From assembly GCF_965215815.1 (NCBI RefSeq), contig NZ_CBDCEO010000013.1, positions 1,860,001 to 1,924,000 on the forward strand: 64,000 nucleotides of DNA. Reading direction: 5' to 3'. This DNA is from Poriferisodalis sp965215815. GTDB lineage: Bacteria > Actinomycetota > Acidimicrobiia > Acidimicrobiales > Poriferisodalaceae. The notes beneath the pieces were generated by a model. That model had not been told where the DNA came from. It saw only the letters and a program-made list of their open reading frames with translations, and ran no database searches. A program made the position numbers and the translations under genes. Shown here in pieces: positions 50,363-58,311 of the stretch (position 1 is its first letter; each line of letters starts with the position of its first letter).

Positions 50363-52687
50363 CTAAGCGCGGACTCGGGACTTGTCGGGATCGTAGAACG
50401 GGTACCGCACTACCTCGGCACTGATGCGCTTCTCGTGGCCGTCCAGCTTGCCCACCTCGACGGCCGTGCCGATCTCGTTGTAGGGCAACGCCATGCGGCA
50501 CAGGGCGATGTTCTTCCGCAGGATGGGGGAGATGGTGCCGCTGGTGACCACACCGACGTGGTTGCGCCCCACGTACACGCCGTCGCCGAGCGCCGCCGGC
50601 TCGCCCCCGGAAAGTTCCAGCCCCACCAGCCGCCGCTGGGGGTTGTCGCGCCGGTCAAACAGGGCATCGCGCCCAATGAAGTCGTCTTCCTTGGTCTTGA
50701 GCGGGACCGTGAAGCCGATCCCCGCCTCGTAGGGGTCGGTCTGGTCGCAGAACTCGTGGCCGGCGAAGACCAGCCCGGCCTCGATGCGCAGCATGTCGAG
50801 CGCAGTCAGGCCCATGGGCACGAGCCCGTGGGGTGTGCCCGCCTCAAAGATGGCGTCCCACACTGCCGGGGCGTCGGAGGGGTGGCAGAACACTTCGAAG
50901 CCGAGCTCGCCGGTGTAGCCCGTGCGTGAGACGACGATCGGGATGCCGTCGTGGTCCCCGATCCGCGCAATCGCGAACCGGAACCAGCCCAGCTCCTCCA
51001 CGGTTGGCTGGTCGGGGCGCGTCCAGATGACCTCGTCGAGTATCCGGCGGCTGTTGGGGCCTTGGATCTGCAGGTTGTGGAGCTGCTCGGTGGAATTGCG
51101 CACCCAGACAGCCAAGCCGAGCCGCGCGGCCTGCTCCCGAAGCCAGATGCCGCTGTAGCCGAGCTGGCCGCCGATCCAGCGGAAGTTCTCGCGCGCCAGC
51201 CGGAAGACGGTGCCGTCGTCGATCATTCCGCCGGTGGGGTGGCACATAGCGGTGTACACGACCTGCCCGTCAGCCAGCTTGCGTACGTTGCGGGTTACGC
51301 ACGTCTGCATCAGCACTTCGGCGTCGGGCCCCGTCACCTCAAACTTGCGAAGGGGCGACAGGTCGATTGCCGCCGCGGCCTGCCGGCACGCCCAATACTC
51401 CTCGACGGCGCCGTGTGCCGTGTAATGGTCGGCCAGCCAGTAGCCGCAGTACTCGCTGAGGTTCCGCGTCAAGGCGGAGGTGCGGGGGTGGAATCCAGTC
51501 TCTCGGGTGAGCTGGGCTTCGGAGTCCGCGGTCATTCTGATCGCCGTCGCTTTCTTGAACATGTTGGCTGCGGGGTACACCCTGACCGCGATGTCGGTGG
51601 GGTTCCAGCCGTTGGCAGCGTCGACATCGCACGGGCACGCGGTGCTGACGCACACCAAGTCCTCCAGCGCCCGCAGCAGCACATAGTCGCCAGGGCGCGA
51701 CCACGGCTCGTCGAGGTAGATCTGATTCGCGTCATCGACCTGGGTGTTGTAGAAGAAGTTGATCGCCTCCCAGCCCCGCCGTGCAGCGACTCCGAAGGGA
51801 TCGAGGATCCCGTTGATGTTGTCGGTGCAGTTGATGTGGCCGGGGTAGCCCATCTCCTCGTAGTAGCGGGCGTTGCAGGCAGTGTTGAAGGTGTCGTGGC
51901 GGCCCACCGTGTCCTGCACCACTTCGACAAGCGGCTGCATCTTGGCGTTGAAGAACTTCGAGTACAGGCCAGGTGCCGGGCAGCTCGCTCCCATGAGGGA
52001 GCGGGTGATGGTGGCGTCGAGGCCGAGCTCGGAGCCCGCTTCGAGGTCCGACACTGCGAAGCACTGGAAGTCCGAGCACTGCCGTCCCTCCATGTCCACT
52101 ACTTGGAACCAGTCGCCCACCGATACCTGGTAGGCGCGAGCTGTGCTGGCCAGCACGATGAAGTCCTGGCTGGGGTCGGCCAGCGGTGTCGGCAGCAACG
52201 GCTCGGCCTGGGGAGTGGGTTCGCGACGGTGCACGTAGGCAATCAGGTCGGTGGGCGGGGCACCGCCGTGGGCCGACATGGCTCCGCCAGGCGCGACCAC
52301 TACGCAGGCGACGACGGCTTGGGCGATGACGCGGGCGCTGCTGCCCGCAGGAGTGTCGCCGACGAAGAGTCTTCGTGGCGTCGCGGCCTGCATGGCGGCC
52401 ATGTCGATGCCGACACGCTCGAGCCCGGCCCGCACCCGGCGGGCGTCGTGAAGTGCCGCCGAAAGGATGCCCACTGCGGCCCGCTCGTCCGACCGACCGT
52501 TTTCAGTTCCGGCTGCTGTTTCCAGCAATTCGGGGTCTGACGTCCCAGCGTGATCGAAGGCGACCAGCTCGCATGGCTGGCAGCCCTCAGGATCGACGAT
52601 CTCCAACTCGTCGCCGGCAGCGAGCGCCAGCACCGTGGCGCCGCCACCGGTCACCCGGTAGCGCTCCACGCCCGGTCCCAGCATCAC
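50363..52687 (-). CDS. tdm: Trimethylamine N-oxide demethylase (DUF1989 plus GcvT-like domains)
   Basis: 774 residues. The N-terminal half is DUF1989-like and carries the Cys-rich metal region 'HDTFNTACNARYY' (264-276, Cys271) and 'STACPCD' (Cys351, Cys353). From about 430 the GcvT-like folate domain runs to the end ('SRTGYTGELGFEVFCHP'). This fusion is the known Tdm architecture, which splits TMAO to dimethylamine and formaldehyde, the latter captured by THF. GTG at 52687 overlaps the preceding stop; the ATG at 52684 is the alternative. Confidence 0.93.
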   Translation of the reverse strand: MMLGPGVERYRVTGGGATVLALAAGDELEIVDPEGCQPCELVAFDHAGTSDPELLETAAGTENGRSDERAAVGILSAALHDARRVRAGLERVGIDMAAMQAATPRRLFVGDTPAGSSARVIAQAVVACVVVAPGGAMSAHGGAPPTDLIAYVHRREPTPQAEPLLPTPLADPSQDFIVLASTARAYQVSVGDWFQVVDMEGRQCSDFQCFAVSDLEAGSELGLDATITRSLMGASCPAPGLYSKFFNAKMQPLVEVVQDTVGRHDTFNTACNARYYEEMGYPGHINCTDNINGILDPFGVAARRGWEAINFFYNTQVDDANQIYLDEPWSRPGDYVLLRALEDLVCVSTACPCDVDAANGWNPTDIAVRVYPAANMFKKATAIRMTADSEAQLTRETGFHPRTSALTRNLSEYCGYWLADHYTAHGAVEEYWACRQAAAAIDLSPLRKFEVTGPDAEVLMQTCVTRNVRKLADGQVVYTAMCHPTGGMIDDGTVFRLARENFRWIGGQLGYSGIWLREQAARLGLAVWVRNSTEQLHNLQIQGPNSRRILDEVIWTRPDQPTVEELGWFRFAIARIGDHDGIPIVVSRTGYTGELGFEVFCHPSDAPAVWDAIFEAGTPHGLVPMGLTALDMLRIEAGLVFAGHEFCDQTDPYEAGIGFTVPLKTKEDDFIGRDALFDRRDNPQRRLVGLELSGGEPAALGDGVYVGRNHVGVVTSGTISPILRKNIALCRMALPYNEIGTAVEVGKLDGHEKRISAEVVRYPFYDPDKSRVRA

Positions 52688-53124
52688 CGCCGGCGGCCCA
52701 GAGGGCCCGAGAGTCCACGCCGAGGCGGCCCGTCGGCGTCACCGCCGTCATCATCGCCAGCGCCGCCATCGGGAATGCCGGCGAACATGTCCCATACCAG
52801 CAAGACGACGGCCACTGCAGACGCGATGATCGCGACCCACAAGCCCGAGCCCGGATCCGGGTTGTTGACGCCGGACGGATCCAAGACTTCGCGCACTGCG
52901 ATTGCGCCAGCGAAACCGGCGCCGATCCACGCCGGACGCCAACGGATCTGCACCGCTGCGATCGTGACGATGCACACGACGAAGAGGAGCCTGCCGATAC
53001 CGGTGCCGATGCCGCGCACAGTCTGGGTGCCGCTCAGTCCGCCGTTGACGTGCCACGGCAGGAACATCGCAGCGCCGGCAACCGCAGAACTCGCTTGGGC
53101 GATCCGCAATCGGGCGACTCTCAC
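52684..53124 (-). CDS. Membrane protein upstream of tdm
   Basis: 146 residues with about four hydrophobic segments ('AVAGAAMFLPWHVNG', 'LLFVVCIVTIAAVQI', 'IGAGFAGAIAV', 'WVAIIASAVAVVLLVWDMF') and a polar Asp/Gly/Arg tail. The stop overlaps the tdm start, so it is co-translated with Tdm. No family is recognised; a membrane partner for amine uptake or sensing is conceivable. Confidence 0.75.
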   Translation of the reverse strand: MRVARLRIAQASSAVAGAAMFLPWHVNGGLSGTQTVRGIGTGIGRLLFVVCIVTIAAVQIRWRPAWIGAGFAGAIAVREVLDPSGVNNPDPGSGLWVAIIASAVAVVLLVWDMFAGIPDGGAGDDDGGDADGPPRRGLSGPLGRRR

Positions 53125-53151
53125 AAGGCCAACTTAGGTTCTCAACGCGCT

Positions 53152-53191
53152 GGCAGACGCCGCGTCGCCGATGGGCGGCGCGGCGTCTGCC
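53152..53191. terminator. Long GC stem-loop between small membrane gene and tdm unit
   Basis: An 18-bp stem (one G-T pair) with a GATG loop is the strongest hairpin noted in the window. It lies 32 bp downstream of the 42-residue gene and upstream of the 146-residue gene. No T-run follows on the minus strand, so it may attenuate or process the amt transcript rather than end it fully. Confidence 0.55.
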
Positions 53192-53222
53192 GCGGTGTTC
53201 GGATTGAAATTGCCTTTTGCCG

Positions 53223-53351
53223 TCAGCCGACGACCTGGATGGCAATGATGGCGAAGACGATGCAGGCGATGGTGAAGACCACTACCGCCATCTCGACCCG
53301 CTTGTCGTGGCCCTGCAGGCCTTGGAACGCAATCTGCTTGCGACGAGCCAT
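53223..53351 (-). CDS. Tiny single-pass membrane protein C (42 residues)
   Basis: The ATG at 53351 follows an excellent AGGAGGA site. A basic N-terminus with 'GLQGHDKRVE' leads into one hydrophobic helix 'MAVVVFTIACIVFAIIAIQV'. It lies 10 bp after the 71-residue protein. The strong ribosome site and tight spacing support a real gene. Function unknown. Confidence 0.75.
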   Translation of the reverse strand: MARRKQIAFQGLQGHDKRVEMAVVVFTIACIVFAIIAIQVVG

Positions 53352-53361
53352 GTCAGTCCTC

Positions 53362-53577
53362 CTAGCTGTACTTGTCAGCGAGACGGTCAGCTGCATGGTT
53401 GAGCAGCTTGTCCTCACGCACGGTCACGATGAGTGCCGCAGCCACCGAGATGACTATCCCGATGATTGCTAGGACGTACGAGCCAGTGTTGCCGCCCGGA
53501 CCCCATGTGAAGTACCCGGTCGTGCCATCGGCGGCTTCAAGGGCCGCTTCCCAACTGTCATAAGGGAAGGTGTTCAT
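53362..53577 (-). CDS. Small single-pass membrane protein B (71 residues)
   Basis: The ATG at 53577 follows AAGGAGGA. A polar N-terminal region ('SWEAALEAADGTTGYFTWGP') precedes one membrane helix ('YVLAIIGIVISVAAALIV') and a charged C-terminal tail ('REDKLLNHAADRLADKYS'). Middle member of three tiny membrane genes behind amt. The design suggests an accessory subunit of a membrane complex; unknown family. Confidence 0.8.
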   Translation of the reverse strand: MNTFPYDSWEAALEAADGTTGYFTWGPGGNTGSYVLAIIGIVISVAAALIVTVREDKLLNHAADRLADKYS

Positions 53578-53603
53578 TCAGTCCTCCTTAGTGCTGAACG
53601 ATG

Positions 53604-53735
53604 TCAGTGGTTATGCCGGTCATGTCCCTGTGCCTCCTGCTGCGCTCGCTTCTGCTTGCTCCAGTACCCGGCGGCCGAGACCAGCAGGTACATGACGGCA
53701 AGTGCAAGAACGAGCTGCAGCCATGAGGCGGACAC
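53604..53735 (-). CDS. Tiny single-pass membrane protein A (43 residues)
   Basis: Starts at GTG 53735, 4 bp after the amt stop. One hydrophobic helix ('WLQLVLALAVMYLLVSAAGY') is followed by a basic, Gln- and His-rich tail ('KQKRAQQEAQGHDRHNH'). Translation would be coupled to amt termination. Its topology and position parallel the two small proteins downstream. The missing strong ribosome site lowers confidence. Confidence 0.6.
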   Translation of the reverse strand: MSASWLQLVLALAVMYLLVSAAGYWSKQKRAQQEAQGHDRHNH

Positions 53736-53739
53736 CCGA

Positions 53740-55128
53740 CTAGCGGTTGGCGAGGTAGTCGGCCTTCAGCGTGTCGGCTGCAGGCCCCTCGGATCCGTCG
53801 GCATGGATGATGGGTTCTTCGGCTCGGCCGAACTCCGGATAGAAGTCCGTCTCGTACTCAGCCATGTCGAGGCCCTCGATCTCCACTTCGGGTGGCACCC
53901 GCAGCAGATTCAGCTTCTTCAAGACCAAGGATGCGAGGTAACCGGTCACGAACGCCAAGGCGAAGATTGCCGCCGTTCCCACGAGCTGGCCCAGGAAGGT
54001 GGTCTTCACCCCGGCGGGCCCTGTCGGGTAGCCACCGGCGAAGATGCCGACAGCCATGACACCCCAGAAACCCATGACACCGTGGACCGACACAGCTCCG
54101 ACCGCATCGTCGATGCGGGCCTTCTGCTCGATCCAGCTGCCCACCATGAAGGCGAGCCCGGCCGAGAAGAACGCGAGGATCAGCACCAGATTCGGGCTGT
54201 AGATGTCGGCTCCCGCCGAGACAGCCACGACACCGGCCAGACCACCGGAGATGGTCCAGAACGGATCGCCCTTGCTGAAGACGTAGCCGCCGGCGAAACC
54301 GCCGGCGAAGCCCATCGTGATGGTGTAGGTGATCGCCGACAAAGTGGCCGGGTTGAAGTAGATGTTCGCCCAGCCAGGCGTCGTATCCGCCGTGATGGCC
54401 AGGCACGCCGCATAAAAGGCGTAGAAGGCCGTGAAGATGATCATCAGTCCCATCAACGTCAGATGGAGGTTGTGGGGTTTGAATGCCCGTGTGCCGCCAT
54501 CCTTGTCGTATCGGCCGATTCTCGGTCCGAGATTGAAGAGCACCCCTAGAGCGAAGATCCCTGCGACACCGTGGACCACGCCGGAAGCGGCGAAGTCGTG
54601 GTAGCCGAAGTGAACCGTCAGCCAGCCGCCGTAGCTCCAACCCCAGGCGGCCGCAACCACCCAGACGATGCCGCCCATCAGGGCAGTCAGCCAGAGGTAG
54701 GCCGAAATTCGGATTCGCTCTAGCACTGAGCCCGACATGATCGAGCCGGTCGTCCAAGAGAACAGCACGAAGGCTGCCCAGAAGACGCCGGTGATGTTGT
54801 CGCCGAGGTTCGGTCCGGCGGAGCCGTCCCATGGCAGGCCGTACTGACCGCCGCAGAAGAACAGATCCGCAAGTCCTGCGGGGCTGTTACCGCTTGAAGT
54901 TCCGGTGAACTTCAAGCCCTCCTGCATGCAGAAGTAGACGTACCAACCGACGTAGTAGAACGTTGGCGTCACGACGGCGATCGTCATGATGTTCTTCATC
55001 GCCGTCGACATGATGTTCTTGCGACGGCTGACGCCTGCCTCGTAGGTCATGAAACCTACGTGCAGCAGCCACATGATCGCGACGGTGAAGAAGTAATAAG
55101 CCTCCGTGAACACAACAGACGTGTCCAT
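53740..55128 (-). CDS. amt: Ammonium/methylammonium transporter (Amt family)
   Basis: 462 residues with about eleven membrane helices. Pore histidines lie in 'ASGVVHGVAG' and 'AVSVHGVMGFWG', matching the twin-His of AmtB. The ATG at 55128 follows GGGGGGAGG. A ~40-residue acidic C-terminal tail ('EVEIEGLDMAEYETDFYPEF') is the usual site of GlnK interaction. In this locus it may retrieve ammonium released from methylamine or admit methylammonium. It heads the leftward run of small membrane genes and tdm. Confidence 0.93.
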   Translation of the reverse strand: MDTSVVFTEAYYFFTVAIMWLLHVGFMTYEAGVSRRKNIMSTAMKNIMTIAVVTPTFYYVGWYVYFCMQEGLKFTGTSSGNSPAGLADLFFCGGQYGLPWDGSAGPNLGDNITGVFWAAFVLFSWTTGSIMSGSVLERIRISAYLWLTALMGGIVWVVAAAWGWSYGGWLTVHFGYHDFAASGVVHGVAGIFALGVLFNLGPRIGRYDKDGGTRAFKPHNLHLTLMGLMIIFTAFYAFYAACLAITADTTPGWANIYFNPATLSAITYTITMGFAGGFAGGYVFSKGDPFWTISGGLAGVVAVSAGADIYSPNLVLILAFFSAGLAFMVGSWIEQKARIDDAVGAVSVHGVMGFWGVMAVGIFAGGYPTGPAGVKTTFLGQLVGTAAIFALAFVTGYLASLVLKKLNLLRVPPEVEIEGLDMAEYETDFYPEFGRAEEPIIHADGSEGPAADTLKADYLANR

Positions 55129-55207
55129 CGCGCCTCCCCCCATTTTCGGTTTGCGCTTGAGTCCCTAACAACCCGGGCCTCAGACCAATTGGGGGAGACC
55201 GTAACAC

Positions 55208-55228
55208 GTTCGCAATGTTCGCATGAAC
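55208..55228. promoter_or_regulatory. Direct and inverted GTTCGCA-type repeat upstream of amt
   Basis: GTTCGCAAT is followed at once by GTTCGCATG, and the second GTTC forms a dyad with GAAC. It lies 80 bp upstream of the amt ATG, within the 179-bp gap 55129-55307. A nitrogen regulator such as a GlnR-type protein could bind, since the adjoining GTAAC fits loosely, but the match is weak. Confidence 0.3.
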
Positions 55229-55307
55229 ATCACCCGCCCGATGGGTTGATATTGAACCTCGCGGGAGATTCGCGCGCGAATTCAGCCGGGCAGCCGCGCG
55301 CCGCCGG

Positions 55308-55721
55308 TCAGTTGTCGTCGGGCTCGCTGACGTTGACCTGGCGGAGCTTCCCGGTGCCGGCGTCCACCCAGATGGCTGCGTGATGGAGGAAATCCTCCGG
55401 TCCCCCTTCGGGGTCTTGGACCGTGAAGACAACGACCCACATCGCAGTCGGGGGGAAGCCTTGGCGCAGAATCTTGGTCTCGGTTCGCTCAGGCGTGAAG
55501 GCGTCGGGATGGGCCTCGAGGGCGCCCTGGGCGGTGGCGATGGCCTGGCCCTCCTCGATGTCGACTCCAGAACAGCTTCCTGGAAAGAAGACGAGGGCAA
55601 CGACCAGAATCAGGCCCACCACGATGAGCAGGATTGGGCGACCCGGCATCCCGCGTATCCGGCCCAACAGGCCCTTCGGCCCGGTCGGCGGCTCGGGGGG
55701 CATCGACTCGTGTTCAGGCAT
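55308..55721 (-). CDS. Membrane-anchored protein with PepSY-like C-terminus
   Basis: 137 residues. A cytoplasmic proline-rich N-terminus and one membrane helix ('RPILLIVVGLILVVALVFF') precede an extracytoplasmic domain. The end, 'HHAAIWVDAGTGKLRQV', resembles the PepSY 'WVDA.TGKV' strand. It is third in a leftward unit after the XRE-cupin regulator and a two-helix protein. Function unknown. Confidence 0.65.
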   Translation of the reverse strand: MPEHESMPPEPPTGPKGLLGRIRGMPGRPILLIVVGLILVVALVFFPGSCSGVDIEEGQAIATAQGALEAHPDAFTPERTETKILRQGFPPTAMWVVVFTVQDPEGGPEDFLHHAAIWVDAGTGKLRQVNVSEPDDN

Positions 55722-55753
55722 CTTGGCGTCCTACGGCTCGCAAGCTTGCGGGA

Positions 55754-55981
55754 TCAGTCGTCTCGGGGCGGTCGAACGACGAAGCGCAGGATGAGGTAAC
55801 CCGCCACATGGGTGATGGCCACGAAAGACACCCACCACAGTAAGACCGTTTGCCGGTAGCCGCGTTCGCGGCACTCCCAGTAGCTGAGACCAACCGCAGC
55901 GACCAGAAGGATCCACAGAAAGATGCTCCGGCGAGCGAAGCCGGTATCGCTGATCCAGTCGGCGACGATCATCAAGCCCAT
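55754..55981 (-). CDS. Small two-helix membrane protein
   Basis: 75 residues. The ATG at 55981 follows GGGAGGGTGA and lies 4 bp after the XRE-cupin stop. Two membrane helices ('SIFLWILLVAAVGLSYW' and 'VLLWWVSFVAITHVAGYLIL') are joined by the basic loop 'ECRERGYRQ'. Unknown function; probably co-expressed with the regulator. Confidence 0.7.
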   Translation of the reverse strand: MGLMIVADWISDTGFARRSIFLWILLVAAVGLSYWECRERGYRQTVLLWWVSFVAITHVAGYLILRFVVRPPRDD

Positions 55982-55985
55982 TGCG

Positions 55986-56696
55986 TCACCCTCCCGCTGC
56001 GCTGCGCTGCTCACTGGCGGGATACACCTTGATGGAGATGAACCGTACCGGCAACTCCACGAGTTCAACCGGGCCGTGGGCCACCTCGCCGTGGATCTGC
56101 ATGGTGTCGCCAGTGTTCAGCAGGTAGGCCTTGCCGCCGTAGCCGTAGTAGAGCGACCCCTCCAGGACGTGGAGAAACTCGACGCCGGGATGCTGGTAGA
56201 GGGGGAACACACCGCCCGGCTCGGTGATGGTGGTGATCATCGGCTCGATGATCCGGTTGGGTCCGCGCAGGGTTCCGAGGTCTTGGTACAGGCGATCTGG
56301 TCCGCCCCGGTCGTGGTGGATCTCATGGCCTTCGCCCGCCCGGACGATGACCAGATCGTGCTCCTCGTCGAGACCCCGGAACAACGCGGTCACCGGCACC
56401 TTGGCAGTCGCTGCTAGGCGAGCGAGCGTCGACAGGCTGGGCGCGCTCTGGCCGTGCTCGATCTTGGAAAGCATGCCCAGCGAGATGCCGGCGTCGGAGG
56501 CGAAGGCCGACATCGTCATGTTCAACGCTTGGCGAAGTTCGCGTACGCGGCTGCCGACCACGCGGCAGAGCTCGGCGGTGGTGAGCGGAGACTCGAGGGC
56601 CGTCTCCGAGAGGCTCAGCGAGTCGGGATCGCCAAGGCCGGGAGTCCCCTCGGGGCTCTCCTGCGGGTCAGGGTTCGTTTCCCCGCCACTCGTCAT
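55986..56696 (-). CDS. XRE-family regulator with C-terminal cupin sensor
   Basis: 236 residues. The helix-turn-helix lies at about 50-103 ('RVRELRQALNMTMSAFASD', 'LSKIEHGQSAPSLSTLARL') and a cupin at 150-225 ('HPGVEFLHVLEGSLYYGYGG', 'LNTGDTMQIHGEVAHGP'). Such PuuR-like proteins often sense amines or amino-acid derivatives, so it is a candidate regulator of the adjacent amine locus. It starts an operon with two small membrane proteins. Confidence 0.9.
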   Translation of the reverse strand: MTSGGETNPDPQESPEGTPGLGDPDSLSLSETALESPLTTAELCRVVGSRVRELRQALNMTMSAFASDAGISLGMLSKIEHGQSAPSLSTLARLAATAKVPVTALFRGLDEEHDLVIVRAGEGHEIHHDRGGPDRLYQDLGTLRGPNRIIEPMITTITEPGGVFPLYQHPGVEFLHVLEGSLYYGYGGKAYLLNTGDTMQIHGEVAHGPVELVELPVRFISIKVYPASEQRSAAGG

Positions 56697-56776
56697 CGCC
56701 CCGATAGTGCCAGATAGTGGCTAGGAGCCGTAACTGGCCGACCCGAAGTGCTTTGGCTGGTTCGTCGCGTTGGGGC

Positions 56777-57757
56777 TCAGATTCCGGCTGCCGCGGCGAA
56801 GGCCCGCAGCTCGCGCTCGACGTCTCCCATCGGCTGGAACGACACCTCGGTGATGCCTGCTGCGGCAAGTCGATCCATGCGCTCGGGCACCTCGGCGGCG
56901 TGGCATACGAAAGGCGCAATGCGCAGCGATTCGGGGGTAAGGACTTGGCGATCGATGGCGTTCAACTGGGTGAGGTGACCTTCGTGGAGCGACAGGTGAA
57001 TTGTTGCGGGGTCCATGTCTGCGGTGATCTCGGCGAAACGCCCAGCATTCGGCAGCGTGCCGAGCCGGGCATCGCGCTGTTCCAGGAAGGCGTGGTACGC
57101 CACGCTCACGCCGGGGCCGGCGGTGTCCATCACGCGAGGGGACTCGATCGATTCGTCGTCGTCCATGATCGTGCCGAAGCCGAGCAGGATGACATCGTCG
57201 ATCCCGTTGTAGTCGGCATCAGGACGGGGTCGCGAGGTGAACACGCCGGCGCCCATCTTGGCGGCCGCGGCGAGTCCTCGGGGGCCGTTCACGCCCAGGA
57301 TCCACGGCACCTCGATCGGTCGCTCGACCGCCTGACCAGGCCAGTGCAGCATCCGCGCCGCCCTGCCGTCGACCTCGACGATCTCGCCCCGAAGCAGTGC
57401 TTGCACGTCGGCGACCATGCCGGGGAAGTCGGCCCAGCGCAACGGCTTTTGACCCATAGCCCGGCGACCCGTGAAGCCGGTGCCGGCGCCGATGATGACC
57501 CGGTCGGGACCGACCAGGCCGACCAGCGTTGCGATGGCCGCAGCCGTCGTCATCGGGTGGCGCAGCGACGGGATGAGTACGCCCGGTCCGAGTCGGATGC
57601 GCTCGGTGCGAACCGCGGCGAGTGCGAGCGTCATCCAGACGTCGAGCTGCAGCGCCGGGGTGTCATAGACCCATGCGGTCTCGTAGCCCAACTGCTCGGC
57701 CAGCACAATGTGGTCGGGTGTCTCGGGAACGGGCGGGAATGCAGCAGAGATCTTCAT
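56777..57757 (-). CDS. LLM-class (F420-dependent type) oxidoreductase
   Basis: 326 residues from the ATG at 57757, which opens the first barrel strand 'MKISAAFPP'. 'YETAWVYDTP', 'RIRLGPGVLIPSLRHP' and 'VIIGAGTGFTGRRAMGQKPL' are typical of F420-dependent luciferase-like oxidoreductases. Substrate unknown. It is divergent from a PPOX-family gene 68 bp away, another family that often uses F420, which hints at a shared cofactor. Confidence 0.85.
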   Translation of the reverse strand: MKISAAFPPVPETPDHIVLAEQLGYETAWVYDTPALQLDVWMTLALAAVRTERIRLGPGVLIPSLRHPMTTAAAIATLVGLVGPDRVIIGAGTGFTGRRAMGQKPLRWADFPGMVADVQALLRGEIVEVDGRAARMLHWPGQAVERPIEVPWILGVNGPRGLAAAAKMGAGVFTSRPRPDADYNGIDDVILLGFGTIMDDDESIESPRVMDTAGPGVSVAYHAFLEQRDARLGTLPNAGRFAEITADMDPATIHLSLHEGHLTQLNAIDRQVLTPESLRIAPFVCHAAEVPERMDRLAAAGITEVSFQPMGDVERELRAFAAAAGI

Positions 57758-57825
57758 GGCGGCAGTCTTGCGGACCGAGGCGAGCTCCACTGAATTGTCG
57801 ATGCGGCGTGTGCGACGCTGTGCCC

Positions 57826-58233
57826 ATGGAGATCTCCAAGGCACTCGACTACGTCCGCAAGAACGATCGGGGGGTTCTGGCGACCAAGGCGCGTGACGGG
57901 ACACCGCAGCTCTCGCCGGTGACGGTGGCAGTCGTCGACGACACGGTGGTGATGAGCACTCGCGAGACAGCGTTCAAGACCAAGAACCTGCACCGCGATC
58001 CGCAGTCGTGGCTGTGTGTGTTCCCCGAGAAGTGGTTGGGTCGCTGGGTCCAGCTCGAGTGCCAAGCCGAGATCATCTCGGGCGCGGCTGCGCTCGATCC
58101 GCTCGTCGAGTACTACCGCACGGTCAGCGGCGAGCACCCCGACTGGGACGACTACCGCCGGGCGATGGTCGAGGACCAGCGCTGCCTGGTCCGCTTCCAC
58201 ATCACCAAGGCTGGCCCCGACAAACATGGCTGA
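57826..58233 (+). CDS. PPOX-class (F420-dependent) split beta-barrel flavoprotein
   Basis: 135 residues. 'NDRGVLATKARDGTPQLSPV' and 'TRETAFKTKNLHRDPQSWLC' are the hallmark segments of the PPOX/pyridoxamine-oxidase-like family. Actinobacterial members reduce diverse compounds with F420H2. A single domain without a fusion. The ATG at 57826 was chosen because homologous sequence begins there. Confidence 0.88.
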   Translation: MEISKALDYVRKNDRGVLATKARDGTPQLSPVTVAVVDDTVVMSTRETAFKTKNLHRDPQSWLCVFPEKWLGRWVQLECQAEIISGAAALDPLVEYYRTVSGEHPDWDDYRRAMVEDQRCLVRFHITKAGPDKHG

Positions 58234-58311
58234 GCTGGCGCTGCTGATCCGGCAAGGCTGATCCGGCGCGGCTGGTCGCCTGCCGGGGCGGCGTATCGAT
58301 TCGGGCGGAGC

